From assembly GCF_009649225.1 (NCBI RefSeq), contig NZ_WJPP01000003.1, positions 248,001-312,000 of the forward strand: DNA of 64,000 bases, in the 5' to 3' direction. Numbering within the stretch: position 1 is the first letter of the stretch; every line of letters starts with the position of its first letter. The stretch is from Spiribacter salilacus (lineage in GTDB: Bacteria; Pseudomonadota; Gammaproteobacteria; Nitrococcales; Nitrococcaceae). Below are positions 24,204-33,100 of the stretch, one piece after another. The notes below the pieces were generated by a model, which saw only the letters and a list, made by a program, of their open reading frames with translations, did no database searches and had not been told where the DNA came from. The translations under genes were made by a program, and so were the position numbers.

Positions 24204-25661
24204 TTGCAATTGGGTAGCCCAATTTCGCTTAGTGTCGTGATCCTCGCCGCTGGCGAGGGCAAGCGCATGCGCTCTGCCACCCCCAAAGTCCTCCACCCTA
24301 TCGCCGGCAAACCCATGCTCGCGCACGTCCTCTCGGCCGCCACGGCCCTCAAGGGCCCCAACCCGGACATCCACAACTTGGACATCCACATTGTCTATGG
24401 CCACGCCGGCGACCAAGTGCGCGCTGCGATGGGTGTCTCGGACGCTGCGGTGGGTGTCTCGGATATGGTTGAATGGAAAAACGTGCCCGTTAATTGGGTT
24501 CACCAAGCTGAGCAGCTCGGTACCGGGCACGCGGTGGCGCAAGCCCTGCCCGGCATCCCGGACACCCACACCGTTTTGGTGCTTTGCGCTGATGTTCCAT
24601 TAATTACCCCAGGCACACTCACGCGCCTCATCAACGCAGCTAATCCCAATGGCGCCCTTTTGACCGTCTGCCTCGAAAACCCGCATGGCTATGGTCGAGT
24701 GATCCGAGACACCCACAGTTCTGTAAGAGGTATCGTCGAAGAAAAGGACGCAACGGAAGCTCAGCGCCAAATGAAAGAGATCAACACGGGGGTTATGTGT
24801 TTACCAGCTAGCTCGCTGAAAACGTGGCTGTCTCAGTTAGATACAGATAATGCACAGGGCGAGTATTACTTGACCGACTGTGTGGCGATGGCGCACCAAG
24901 AAGGAAAGGCGCTTTCCTCTGTGTGCATCACCGATCCCGTTGAAGTTCAGGGGGTTAATGATAGAGCTCAGTTGGCTTTAGTCGAGCGGGCTTACCAAAG
25001 ACGTCAAGCTGAAAGCCTGATGCGAGAACACGGCCTTGCTTTAGCTGACCCTAACCGCTTCGACTTGCGAGGCCACCTAAGCGTTGGCAAAGACTGCTTT
25101 GTCGATGTTGATGTCATCATCGAAGGGAACGTCACACTGGGCGATGGAGTCCGCATTGGGCCTTTCTGCCGTATCCAAGACACCCACATTGATTCTGCAA
25201 GCCAAATCCACGCCCATTGCGATATCCAAGACACCCACATCTCTAGCAACTGCAGTGTTGGGCCGTTCGCCCGCCTAAGACCTGGCACCAAGCTGGATCA
25301 GAACGCACGAATAGGTAACTTTGTAGAAACCAAGAAAGTGACTGTGGGGGAAGGAAGTAAGATTAATCACTTGTCATATATCGGTGACGCTACGTTAGGT
25401 GTGGGTGTCAATGTTGGTGCTGGCACCATTACCTGCAACTATGATGGTAAGCGCAAGTATGACACCCACATTGATGATCACGCGTTCATTGGATCCAACA
25501 CCGCGCTCGTTGCACCGATTACTATTGGTAAGAGAGCTACCATTGGGGCTGGCAGCACACTGCGAGAAAGCGTACCACCTGATACGCTGGCGGTAGGGAA
25601 CAAAGACACCCACCTTGTCCATAACTGGCGTGCCCGTTCCAAACCTTCAAAATCGGATTAG
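24204..25661 (+). CDS. glmU: Bifunctional UDP-GlcNAc pyrophosphorylase / GlcN-1-P acetyltransferase
   Basis: Makes UDP-GlcNAc for peptidoglycan and LPS. The N-terminal uridyltransferase has LAAGEGKRMRS (residues ~15-25), QLGTGHA and CADVPLI. The C-terminal left-handed beta-helix acetyltransferase has GPFARLRPGTKL, GNFVETKK and VNVGAGTITCNYDG. The start is probably TTG at 24204. At 485 residues it is about 30 longer than the E. coli protein (456). The extra residues lie partly at repeated-word sites: DIHNL-DIHIV (15-base repeat at 24366/24381) and MGVSDAA-VGVSDMV (21-base repeat at 24430/24451). Eight exact word copies occur here, five giving Asp-Thr-His within or next to the beta-helix. Catalytic motifs look intact. 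Confidence 0.95.
   Translation: MQLGSPISLSVVILAAGEGKRMRSATPKVLHPIAGKPMLAHVLSAATALKGPNPDIHNLDIHIVYGHAGDQVRAAMGVSDAAVGVSDMVEWKNVPVNWVHQAEQLGTGHAVAQALPGIPDTHTVLVLCADVPLITPGTLTRLINAANPNGALLTVCLENPHGYGRVIRDTHSSVRGIVEEKDATEAQRQMKEINTGVMCLPASSLKTWLSQLDTDNAQGEYYLTDCVAMAHQEGKALSSVCITDPVEVQGVNDRAQLALVERAYQRRQAESLMREHGLALADPNRFDLRGHLSVGKDCFVDVDVIIEGNVTLGDGVRIGPFCRIQDTHIDSASQIHAHCDIQDTHISSNCSVGPFARLRPGTKLDQNARIGNFVETKKVTVGEGSKINHLSYIGDATLGVGVNVGAGTITCNYDGKRKYDTHIDDHAFIGSNTALVAPITIGKRATIGAGSTLRESVPPDTLAVGNKDTHLVHNWRARSKPSKSD
24366..25613 (+). repeat. Repeated-word cluster in glmU (8 exact, 3 near copies)
   Basis: Exact copies at 24450, 24561, 24708, 25179, 25230, 25401, 25461 and 25605; near copies at 24366 and 24381 (GACATCCAC) and 24430 (TGGGTGTC). 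The 24366/24381 pair has a 15-base period and the 24430/24451 pair a 21-base period, both in frame. This is the densest cluster in the window. Confidence 0.92.
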
Positions 25662-25692
25662 GGCTTGCAAATAGCCACCAGGAGATAGACGG

Positions 25693-27534
25693 ATGTGCGG
25701 AATTGTTGGGGCAGTAGCGCAACGGGACGTCTCGGCGATCCTCATGGAAGGGCTGCGTCGGCTCGAATACCGGGGCTACGATTCGGCCGGTATGGTCATC
25801 CTAGACACCCACAGCAAAGCCCCCAAGCTCAAGCGTCACCGTGCCGTTGGCAAGGTCGCTATGCTAGATGAGGCGCAGCGAGCAGATCCGTTAGCTGGTG
25901 GAGTCGGTATCGCTCATACGCGCTGGGCTACGCATGGAGCGCCGACTGAGGAAAACGCTCATCCACACATGGCTCTCGATCAAGTTGCGATTGTTCACAA
26001 CGGCATAATTGAAAATCACGCGGCGATTAGAGAGCGGCTTGAAGCGAAGGGCTATGTTTTTTCATCACAGACAGACACCGAATCTGTGGTGAATGCTATC
26101 CATGAGCGCCTAGACCACGGCGATCAACTGCTTGATGCCGTTCGTCATGTTGTTTGTGAGTTAGATGGAGCCTATGCGTTAGGCGTCGTTAGTCAAAACG
26201 AGCCAGATCGAATTGTTGCTGCGCGTTTGGGTAGCCCGCTGGTTATTGGTATTGGTATTGGCGAGCACTTTATTGCGTCTGATGTGGCCGCTTTACTGCC
26301 AGTCACACGTGATTTCATTTACCTTGAAGAAGGTGATATTGCGGAGATCTGCCGTGATCACCTCACCATCTATGCCGCAAATGGCGACAAAGTTACGCGT
26401 CCAGTAAAAACGACGGAGCTTTCCGCCGATGCGGCTGATCGAGGTGAATTTCGCCACTTTATGGCTAAAGAAATTCATGAACAACCTCGCGCAGTCGCAG
26501 AAACACTTGAGGCGCGCGTTAGTGAACAACGCGTTCTCCCGCAGGCTTTTGGCCCTGAAGCGACCGCCGTGCTCTCAAAAACGCAGCGTATTCAAATTGT
26601 TGCTTGCGGTACTAGCTTTCATGCTGGCATGGTGGCGCGGTATTGGTTTGAGAGCCTAGCCGGGCTGCCCTGCGACATAGAGGTTGCCAGCGAGTTTCGT
26701 TACCGTCCTCACGTGGTCGCAGACGGGACTTTGTTTGTGACGCTGTCGCAGTCGGGTGAAACAGCAGACACCCTGGCCGCGCTCAGAGAGGCCAAGCAAA
26801 TGGGCTACTTGGCTACTCTGGCCATTTGCAACGTACCAGAAAGCTCACTTGTGAGGGAATCCGATCTTGCGATGATGACGCGAGCGGGGCCGGAAATCGG
26901 CGTGGCCTCCACAAAAGCGTTTGTTACACAGCTTGTCGCGCTCATGATTACTGTGATTGCCGCAGGTCGATTTCATGCCCTGCCAGAATCTATGGAAAGA
27001 CGCCTAGTTGAGGCACTACGACATTTGCCTCGTCAAATTGAGGAAGTCTTGAGTTTAGAGCCCCAGATCAAAACGCTGGCAGAGCAATTTATTGACAAGC
27101 ACCACAGCCTATTTCTTGGCCGCGGTATGCAATACCCAATCGCAATGGAAGGCGCGTTAAAACTCAAAGAAATCTCTTATATTCACGCTGAAGCCTACCC
27201 GGCCGGCGAGCTCAAACACGGTCCTTTGGCCTTGGTGGACTCAGAGATGCCGGTCATAGCCGTTGCGCCAAACGATGACCTCGTCGAAAAACTGCGCTCC
27301 AACCTTCATGAGGTCCAAGCCCGCGGCGGCCGTCTCATCATCTTTGCCGATCATGCGGTGCCTTTTGAACAAGACCAAGACACCCACGTTATTGTCATCC
27401 CTCCCATAGACGATTTAATCAGCCCTATTCTCTATACCGTACCGCTGCAGCTTCTTGCTTATCATGTGGCGGTTCTGAAGGGCACAGATGTTGATCAACC
27501 CCGTAACCTCGCTAAATCTGTGACGGTGGAGTGA
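25693..27534 (+). CDS. glmS: Glutamine--fructose-6-phosphate aminotransferase (isomerizing)
   Basis: Forms glucosamine-6-phosphate, the first step to UDP-GlcNAc; 613 residues. The N-terminal glutaminase has catalytic Cys2 (MCGIVGAV) and RWATHG. Two SIS isomerase domains follow, with [10 protein letters not shown] and [11 protein letters not shown]. The C-terminal end is [13 protein letters not shown]. An AGGAGA ribosome binding site precedes the ATG. It is 31 bases downstream of glmU. Two exact repeated words occur (25804 LDTHSK and 27379 QDTHVI), both replacing variable residues. Confidence 0.97.
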   Translation: MCGIVGAVAQRDVSAILMEGLRRLEYRGYDSAGMVILDTHSKAPKLKRHRAVGKVAMLDEAQRADPLAGGVGIAHTRWATHGAPTEENAHPHMALDQVAIVHNGIIENHAAIRERLEAKGYVFSSQTDTESVVNAIHERLDHGDQLLDAVRHVVCELDGAYALGVVSQNEPDRIVAARLGSPLVIGIGIGEHFIASDVAALLPVTRDFIYLEEGDIAEICRDHLTIYAANGDKVTRPVKTTELSADAADRGEFRHFMAKEIHEQPRAVAETLEARVSEQRVLPQAFGPEATAVLSKTQRIQIVACGTSFHAGMVARYWFESLAGLPCDIEVASEFRYRPHVVADGTLFVTLSQSGETADTLAALREAKQMGYLATLAICNVPESSLVRESDLAMMTRAGPEIGVASTKAFVTQLVALMITVIAAGRFHALPESMERRLVEALRHLPRQIEEVLSLEPQIKTLAEQFIDKHHSLFLGRGMQYPIAMEGALKLKEISYIHAEAYPAGELKHGPLALVDSEMPVIAVAPNDDLVEKLRSNLHEVQARGGRLIIFADHAVPFEQDQDTHVIVIPPIDDLISPILYTVPLQLLAYHVAVLKGTDVDQPRNLAKSVTVE

Positions 27535-28871
27535 GTGAAGTAACGCCAGTTACCCAGACACCCACGGCATCTACAGTATCTGCCTTAGCCGGGGTCTCCC
27601 TTTTACTGACAATTGTCATGGGTGCGGTTGGCATGCTGACTCAATGGGTGTCTTTGATGCCTGCGGGTGTTTTTGCCTGGGTGGCGGGTATTCTTCTTTG
27701 GCCTACGGTTGCTCGACAGTCGAAAATCCAAGTGACTGTCCTTTTAGGCGTTGGATTTAGCTTGATTGGATGGGTTGTAGCCCGGGGCGGTACAATACCA
27801 TGGCAGCTTCTCATTAAAGGGAACGCCGGGCTGATAGCAATGTTGGCAGCTGTAAGTTTTTTGCAGCTAGCAGGGGCATCCAGCGCAACAGAAACCCAGG
27901 TTTATCCGCGTGGTCGGCGCGCTCTATGGCAAACCCTACTGGGCGTGCACTTCGTTGGTGCTGTCATCAATTTATCCACCGTTTTTATCATGGCAAGAGC
28001 GCTAGCTTTAAAAGGCCACCTTGAGCACCGCCACTATATTTCATTATCCAGGCTGTTTGGGGCGGCCGCTTTCTGGTCGCCCTTTTTTGCCTCAATGGCT
28101 GCGGCCCTGATTTATGCGCCGGGAGCTAAGCTGACCTCGCTAATACTCTTCGGACTGCCACTAGCCGCGATTAGCCTTTTGCTGACCGTTCACGATGTTA
28201 GCGCTGTGGGTGTCAAAGATTTCAGGGGCTACCCGGTTAGCGTCTCTAGCCTATGGATGCCGGGGTTTCTGGCAATATTTATTCTCTCTGTGCACGCAAT
28301 AGACTCGAATATCTCAATTCTTGGGCTCATTGCGGCTTTAGTGCCAGCGGTCTGCGTAGCAGTCATTTTTTTGCGTGGTTTTAAAGGAAATAAAGAAACC
28401 GAGACACCCACACCACTCAGAACACTCCATCGCCACATCACTATTAATCTGCCCAAAATGAGCCCTGAGTTGTCGTTATTTCTTGGCGCTGGCGTGATGG
28501 CTGCCGGAATCGCAACCGTGGTTACAGAATTTGAACTGGGGTTTCCTGTTTCAAATTTTGGAGGCTTAGAAGCCGCGCTGTTACTGACTACACTCGTATT
28601 GGCCTCAATGGTGGGTGTCCATCCAATTATCGGCGTTGCAGCCGCTTCCCCCATTATTTTGCCTATTGGGCCTGATCCGAGTTTGCTTGCTTCCACGTTC
28701 TTAGCCGCATGGGGTATTGGGGTGGCGGCCAGCCCTCTGTCGGGAATGAATTTGGCGCTGCAGGGCAGCTTTTCTATGAGGATGTCCGATATTCTGCGCT
28801 GGAATGGACGGTATGCAGTCTTAATGGTGCTTGCCGCCGGGTTCCTACTGCAACTGCACCCAGCGGCCTAA
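27531..28871 (+). CDS. Multi-pass membrane protein, possible ion-transporter-superfamily carrier
   Basis: A 446-residue protein with about 11-12 hydrophobic segments and short loops, starting with GTG that overlaps the glmS stop (GTGA). No family is recognised with certainty. The segment [23 protein letters not shown] followed by [25 protein letters not shown] has the Gly/Pro-rich re-entrant look of ion-transporter (IT) superfamily carriers such as DASS or ArsB-like proteins; this is inference and the substrate is unknown. It has four exact repeated-word copies (27557, 28206, 28403, 28611). The coupled start suggests co-expression with glmS. Confidence 0.6.
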   Translation: MSEVTPVTQTPTASTVSALAGVSLLLTIVMGAVGMLTQWVSLMPAGVFAWVAGILLWPTVARQSKIQVTVLLGVGFSLIGWVVARGGTIPWQLLIKGNAGLIAMLAAVSFLQLAGASSATETQVYPRGRRALWQTLLGVHFVGAVINLSTVFIMARALALKGHLEHRHYISLSRLFGAAAFWSPFFASMAAALIYAPGAKLTSLILFGLPLAAISLLLTVHDVSAVGVKDFRGYPVSVSSLWMPGFLAIFILSVHAIDSNISILGLIAALVPAVCVAVIFLRGFKGNKETETPTPLRTLHRHITINLPKMSPELSLFLGAGVMAAGIATVVTEFELGFPVSNFGGLEAALLLTTLVLASMVGVHPIIGVAAASPIILPIGPDPSLLASTFLAAWGIGVAASPLSGMNLALQGSFSMRMSDILRWNGRYAVLMVLAAGFLLQLHPAA

Positions 28872-28900
28872 ACATTTCATTTTACTACGGAACCCGTAAT

Positions 28901-29641
28901 TTAAGATTTACCGGCTGTAAAACCACCATCTGCGAGTAAATCAGCACCTGTGATGAAGCTGGCTTCGTCACTCAACAGGAATGTTGCGGCATTAGCAATT
29001 TCATGTGGTTCGCCTAGCCGACCGATAGGGTGCAGGGTTTGTAAAAAGTCGAGGGTTTCTTTGTCTAAAGCTTCAAGAATGGGGGTTCTTACATAACCAG
29101 GTGAGACACTATTTACCCTAATTCCGTCTCCTGCATGCTCGATGGCGAGCGTTCTGGTCAAATTAAGGACCGCACCTTTAGTCGCGCTGTAGGCTGCTGT
29201 CTGAGACTGTCCAAAATGACCCAAAATAGAGGCGCAATTCACAATGCTGCCGCTGCCTTGTTGTTTCATTCTCGCAAGTGCGGCACGGGCAATTTTAAAT
29301 ACCCCTGTTAGGTTAATATCGACAACGCGTTGCCAGTCATCGTCTTTATAGTCGATTGCCGAGCACACAGCACCAATACCGGCATTATTAAACACGCCAT
29401 CCACGCCACAGAATTGCTCAGTTAAGTTAAATAGCTCGTCAACTGAACCGGTGTCAGTGACATCTGTTGAGCAGAATCGCACAAACTCTTTGCCAATTTC
29501 TTGCTCAAGTAGACGACCTTTGGTGTCGTCGATATCGGCAATAACAACCTTCGCTCCGTCGCGCACAAGGCGCCTGACCGTTGCTTCACCGATACCGCTA
29601 GCGCCGCCAGTTACAACCACGCCTTTCTCATCAAATCTCAT
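28901..29641 (-). CDS. Short-chain dehydrogenase/reductase (SDR)
   Basis: A 246-residue classical SDR oxidoreductase. The NAD(P)-binding motif TGGASGIGEA is at residues ~11-20, DVTD near 62, NNAGIG near 86, the catalytic Ser in NCASILGHFG near 140 and YSATK near 154. Asp at the end of the second strand (IADIDD) suggests NAD preference. The substrate cannot be inferred. It is the last gene of a probable minus-strand operon SRPBCC - LOV - SDR (11-base gap to the LOV gene). An AGAGG ribosome binding site precedes the ATG. No repeated-word copies. Confidence 0.85.
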   Translation of the reverse strand: MRFDEKGVVVTGGASGIGEATVRRLVRDGAKVVIADIDDTKGRLLEQEIGKEFVRFCSTDVTDTGSVDELFNLTEQFCGVDGVFNNAGIGAVCSAIDYKDDDWQRVVDINLTGVFKIARAALARMKQQGSGSIVNCASILGHFGQSQTAAYSATKGAVLNLTRTLAIEHAGDGIRVNSVSPGYVRTPILEALDKETLDFLQTLHPIGRLGEPHEIANAATFLLSDEASFITGADLLADGGFTAGKS

Positions 29642-29652
29642 ATAACCCTCTG

Positions 29653-30129
29653 TTATCTATCCGATAATTTCTTTTCCGACTTGGAGCCTTGATCCAATAG
29701 GATCGACATTCTCTCGGCTTCACGCTGAGCCGTGATTAAGTCGGTCACATCATATTGGGCACCCAAGTAGTAAAGGAGGTTCCCTTGTGAATCACGCAGC
29801 GGCTGAATCGTAAGTTGGTTATAAAAAAGTTCGCCATTTTTCTTGTAATTACGAAGCAGCACTTTGGTATCGCTATGGTTTTTAAGTGCTTCACGAATCT
29901 CCTCAAGGCCTTCCTGGTCGCGATCATCACCATGTAAAAAGCGACAATTTCGACCAATGATCTCGTCGAGGTCATATCCGGTCATTTCACAAAAAACACC
30001 GTTTGCGAAAACGATAGGATTATCTGGCTGCTCAGGATCTGAGAGCGTTATTCCATTAACACAGGTATCAAGAATTTGAGTGAGAACACTCGGGATGATG
30101 CAAGGGTCTTTTTCTGGATTAAACTGCAT
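29653..30129 (-). CDS. Short LOV-domain blue-light photoreceptor
   Basis: A 158-residue protein made of one PAS/LOV domain plus a short C-terminal helix (QREAERMSILLDQGSKS). The photoactive signature GRNCRFLHG includes the flavin-adduct cysteine at about residue 62. FMN-contacting residues are visible in NYKKNGELFYNQ and in the Gln of GAQYDVT. No output domain is fused, as in the short LOV proteins of Pseudomonas. Its place between SRPBCC-family and SDR genes suggests light-linked regulation of that small operon, which is inference. A GGAG ribosome binding site lies 8 bases before the ATG. Confidence 0.85.
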   Translation of the reverse strand: MQFNPEKDPCIIPSVLTQILDTCVNGITLSDPEQPDNPIVFANGVFCEMTGYDLDEIIGRNCRFLHGDDRDQEGLEEIREALKNHSDTKVLLRNYKKNGELFYNQLTIQPLRDSQGNLLYYLGAQYDVTDLITAQREAERMSILLDQGSKSEKKLSDR

Positions 30130-30173
30130 TTTTTAGGCTCCATTCTTGCCTACTAAAGTCGCTGCCTGTCCAA

Positions 30174-30650
30174 TTAGCGAGGTTCATGTGGAACCTCTGA
30201 TTCGATCAGGCCCTTAATATTTCGAGTAACACGCGTCACCCCTTCTTGGACGGCATACCGAATAAGCTTTTCGAAAGGCTTAAACGCAAAGCCGAGTTTG
30301 CCAAGCTCAAAAGAGAAGATTAAGGTCGTGCCGGCGTCGGCGGTGCTATCTAAGCTGAAATCAATAAAGTAAGGATCTTTTATACCGCGAAACGCCACAC
30401 GCGAGGGTGGGCTAATATCTACCACTTCAAAGTCAGTTTGTGTCCGCCGTCCTTGATCAACGCGAACTTGACGTGCACGCCAGCCAAGTCGCATCGGCCC
30501 AGCTGACAGCGCCTCAAGCCGCTTAACCTCTGGTGACCAGCGCGGGTAATTGACTAAAAAATCATCAACAATGAACGAATAGACCAACGTTGGTGGCCGG
30601 TCGATATCAATGCTTGCGCTAGTTTTAACCACTTTTGCAACCTCTTGCAT
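30174..30650 (-). CDS. SRPBCC-family (START-like) protein, polyketide cyclase/dehydrase type
   Basis: About 158 residues from the ATG at 30650; the frame is open further upstream but that part has no family look and would overlap the divergent gene. The helix-grip pattern SASIDIDRPPTLVYSFIVDD, YPRWSPEVKRLEAL, GTTLIFSFELGKLG and a long C-terminal helix are typical of SRPBCC proteins, which hold a hydrophobic ligand in a deep cavity. The function is not known. The stop lies 44 bases before the LOV gene. An inverted repeat at 30179-30197 overlaps its last codons. Confidence 0.65.
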   Translation of the reverse strand: MQEVAKVVKTSASIDIDRPPTLVYSFIVDDFLVNYPRWSPEVKRLEALSAGPMRLGWRARQVRVDQGRRTQTDFEVVDISPPSRVAFRGIKDPYFIDFSLDSTADAGTTLIFSFELGKLGFAFKPFEKLIRYAVQEGVTRVTRNIKGLIESEVPHEPR

Positions 30651-30732
30651 GGTGAGAGGTGGTCTTAAAGAGTTTCCTAGACATCCACAGTACTTATGCC
30701 GCACCTTAACCTGAACTACAGCCAAGGTGAAG

Positions 30733-31251
30733 ATGATCATGAACAAGTTGCTGATTCACTTCTGCACAATTTTTGTGTTTCTGGGTTGTTTGGGAGTAAG
30801 TGTGGATGTCCGGGCTTCTGGTCCTGCCGAACAAGTGGTCTACGCCCAGCTCGAGGCGCTCCAGCGGTGGGATGGAAGGGGGGTTGACGAGGCATTAAGG
30901 GAGGTTTGGGACCGAGCCCATCCCGAAAATCAAAAAATGACGGGGCCGATTGATCGATTTGCGCGACTGCTAACCGCACCAGGCTATCAGCCACTAATCG
31001 GCCATCAGACACACGAAGTCGTTCCGTTTGAGCGAAATCGCAGCGACAAGGGTGATGCCGGGATAGCTACCTTTTCTGTGATCGTGCTTGCGACGGATGG
31101 CCTACTTTATGGGTTTGTTTGGCAGCTTGGTCGTGTTGAATTGCCAGACGGAAAGGCATGGATGACCCTGAGTGTATCGCCAGCAAGATCAACAGGAAAG
31201 CAGCTCTCCAAGGTATTTATGCCGATGAAAAAAGCTGTTTCCCTGCGCTAA
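30733..31251 (+). CDS. Exported DUF4864-like protein
   Basis: About 172 residues. A signal peptide is evident (MNKLLIHFCTIFVFLGCLGVSVDVRASG, cut near Ala-Ser-Gly). The body starts AEQVVYAQLEALQRWD and has the size and YGFVWQLGRVELPDGKAWMT pattern of DUF4864 proteins, whose function is unknown. Starts at 30727 (GTG), 30733 and 30739 (ATG) are possible; 30733 has AAGG 5 bases upstream. It is divergent from the SRPBCC gene and overlaps the transposase gene by 35 bases tail to tail. Confidence 0.6.
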   Translation: MIMNKLLIHFCTIFVFLGCLGVSVDVRASGPAEQVVYAQLEALQRWDGRGVDEALREVWDRAHPENQKMTGPIDRFARLLTAPGYQPLIGHQTHEVVPFERNRSDKGDAGIATFSVIVLATDGLLYGFVWQLGRVELPDGKAWMTLSVSPARSTGKQLSKVFMPMKKAVSLR

Positions 31252-32218
31252 TGCCCCACAGGCGCGAGAGTTTAAATTTCTTCGCTGCAGCTTTAATCTC
31301 GGAGCTCGGGCCGATAGCGGTACGAAAGCCCTTCTCCTGGCGGCGTATATATCGAACATACCCGGCTGGTTTAATGCCGAGGCGTTTGAGCAGAGGCGGC
31401 AGATCTGGCGGTATAGAGCCTGGCTTGTCTGGGTGCAATGACCGCCCGCTGTAGTCAACGAGCTCTAAATACCTTGCGAGCGTACACCCTTCGATACCGT
31501 TTTGAACCTGACCTTCAGTGTAGCCGGCGATGGGCTCAAGTTCTCTTTCGTGAGCGGGCTTCCTGGCAACTGCACTGTCTATCGCCTGATGGATTCGTTC
31601 TTTTACCGAAGTAAAGTCAGACTCCTCTGGCGTGTTTGCGATACCCGCCCGAATTGGGTTTAGATCCACGTAGGCCATCGCGCTAAGGACCGAGGCGGCT
31701 GTTAAAAGTGCCTGACTCTTGAACCTTCCCTCCCAGAACCGACCGGTTACATTGTCCTCATTGTTAGCAAGACGAGCGATCGGCTCATTGAGTGCGCGCA
31801 TAAACCAAGACAAGCTGGCTAATCGTTTGCGGTACTCGGCAATGACCGGTTGTAAGCCGGTGTACTCCGCATGGGTGAGCAGCTCACCCTTGGCAAATCG
31901 CTTAACGACGTCTGGCCCCCCAAATGCCTTGCGCCAGCGATTAACAATGTCTCGGTCTCTCCAGCGATTTGGCGCGTCTGGGTTAACCTTGATCACTAAG
32001 TGAAAGTGGTTTGACATCACCGCGTAGGCATAGATTTCAATGGCAAAAACGGAGGACAGTAATTTGATGCGCCTCTCAATCCAGTGCCGGCGATGGGAGA
32101 AATCGCGCCCAAGCGTCCGGTCAAATCCGCATAAAAATTGCTGTCGAACACAGCGTGAGATCACGTGATAATAGGGTGTGACCTCGGGGTTTACGAGGCG
32201 ATATCGGGGCGCAGGCAT
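31217..32218 (-). CDS. REP-associated-type tyrosine transposase (IS200-like Y1/HUH)
   Basis: A 333-residue HUH-family single-strand transposase relative. The His-hydrophobic-His motif is in VMSNHFHLVIKV near residue 73. The region RALNEPIARLANNEDNVTGRFWEGRFKSQ near residue 140 is typical of RAYT-like proteins. A strong AGGAGGAA ribosome binding site precedes the ATG. No terminal hairpins or target duplications were found, so it looks like a domesticated or stand-alone RAYT rather than a complete insertion sequence. Such enzymes normally act on dispersed palindromic REP repeats; the repeated word in this window is not palindromic. Confidence 0.85.
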   Translation of the reverse strand: MPAPRYRLVNPEVTPYYHVISRCVRQQFLCGFDRTLGRDFSHRRHWIERRIKLLSSVFAIEIYAYAVMSNHFHLVIKVNPDAPNRWRDRDIVNRWRKAFGGPDVVKRFAKGELLTHAEYTGLQPVIAEYRKRLASLSWFMRALNEPIARLANNEDNVTGRFWEGRFKSQALLTAASVLSAMAYVDLNPIRAGIANTPEESDFTSVKERIHQAIDSAVARKPAHERELEPIAGYTEGQVQNGIEGCTLARYLELVDYSGRSLHPDKPGSIPPDLPPLLKRLGIKPAGYVRYIRRQEKGFRTAIGPSSEIKAAAKKFKLSRLWGISAGKQLFSSA

Positions 32219-32332
32219 CAGATTCCTCCTGTACGCTGGTCATTGAAATGATGGTGCTTAGACGCTATCTAGCCTGCATAAAAATTATTGCGAAAGATGT
32301 GATCTACATCCCAAAAAAAGGGTGAGCTACTT

Positions 32333-33019
32333 ATGAGCCAGCAATACGTTTTCCCTCCCGCTGAGCGTTGGACTATTCCAACGACTGAGGGTCAAGGTTT
32401 TCCCGTCCGGCGCGTTTACTGTGTTGGGCGAAACTATGCCGCGCACGCAATAGAAATGGGCCATGACCCAAATGCAGAGCCGCCTTTTTTCTTTCAAAAA
32501 AATCCGGAAAACTTAGATTCCTCAGGATCTTTTCCCTATCCGCAGCAAAGCGAAGATGTTCATCATGAGGTGGAGCTGCTCGTTGCTTTGCAAAGCGGGG
32601 GTGTGGGTGTCTGCGTTGAAGATGCGTTGGATATGGTGTGGGGCTACGCGCCTGCATTAGATATGACATGTCGAGACCTCCAAGCAGATGCAAAAAAGAG
32701 GGGTAGACCGTGGGTGTCTGCTAAAGCTTTTGAATCATCTGCCCCATGCGGCTTGCTGGTACCGGCACAGACAACCGGACAACCAAGTACCGGAGCAATC
32801 ACTTTAGATGTGAATGGTGATCGGCGACAGGAAGGAGATTTAAGTCAGTTAATTTGGAAGGTGCCAGAGGTGATTTCTTTTTTGTCTCGTCAGTTTGCGC
32901 TGGCAGCCGGAGACGTCATTTTAACGGGAACGCCCGCGGGCGTAGGCCCAGTCCAAAGAGGAGATGAGCTAGTGGCAAGCGTAGAGGGTGTAGGCGCGTT
33001 TTCTGTGCGTGTCTACTAA
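32333..33019 (+). CDS. Fumarylacetoacetate hydrolase (FAH) family protein
   Basis: A 228-residue metal-dependent FAH-fold enzyme. VYCVGRNYAAHAIEMG, FFFQKNPENL, the metal ligands in HHEVELLVAL, and LDMTCRDLQADAKKRGRPW are family signatures; ILTGTPAGVGPV closes the active site. The length and AAHAIEMG motif fit fumarylpyruvate hydrolase or acylpyruvase-type members; the exact substrate is not decided. Two repeated-word copies (32603 GVGVCVE and 32710 PWVSAK) lie in variable positions. It converges with ohr. Confidence 0.85.
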   Translation: MSQQYVFPPAERWTIPTTEGQGFPVRRVYCVGRNYAAHAIEMGHDPNAEPPFFFQKNPENLDSSGSFPYPQQSEDVHHEVELLVALQSGGVGVCVEDALDMVWGYAPALDMTCRDLQADAKKRGRPWVSAKAFESSAPCGLLVPAQTTGQPSTGAITLDVNGDRRQEGDLSQLIWKVPEVISFLSRQFALAAGDVILTGTPAGVGPVQRGDELVASVEGVGAFSVRVY

Positions 33020-33043
33020 ACGTCTATTAAACGCTATTAAACC

Positions 33044-33090
33044 CACATGGTGGTGGCGCCATATGAAGCACCACCACCGTGTGCAAGATT
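33044..33090 (+). terminator. Hairpin terminator between the FAH gene and ohr
   Basis: Arms 33044-33056 (CACATGGTGGTGG) and 33071-33083 (CCACCACCGTGTG) pair over 13 positions with one G-T wobble and a 14-base loop. A short T-run (TTTTT) follows a few bases later on the plus strand. It sits between convergent genes. The T-run is not immediately adjacent, so strength is uncertain. Confidence 0.6.
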
Positions 33091-33100
33091 GGTTTTTAAA

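Noticed and set aside
25179-25238. Asp-Thr-His as a protein-level repeat of the GlmU beta-helix
   Set aside because: The same DNA word is read as Val-Gly-Val, Thr-Pro-Thr or His-Pro elsewhere and appears in unrelated proteins, so the signal is in DNA.
30179-30197. Inverted repeat GAGGTTC-ATGTG-GAACCTC considered as a third parS or a terminator
   Set aside because: It lacks the CACGTG centre of parS and has no T-run on either strand; it lies in the last codons of the SRPBCC gene.
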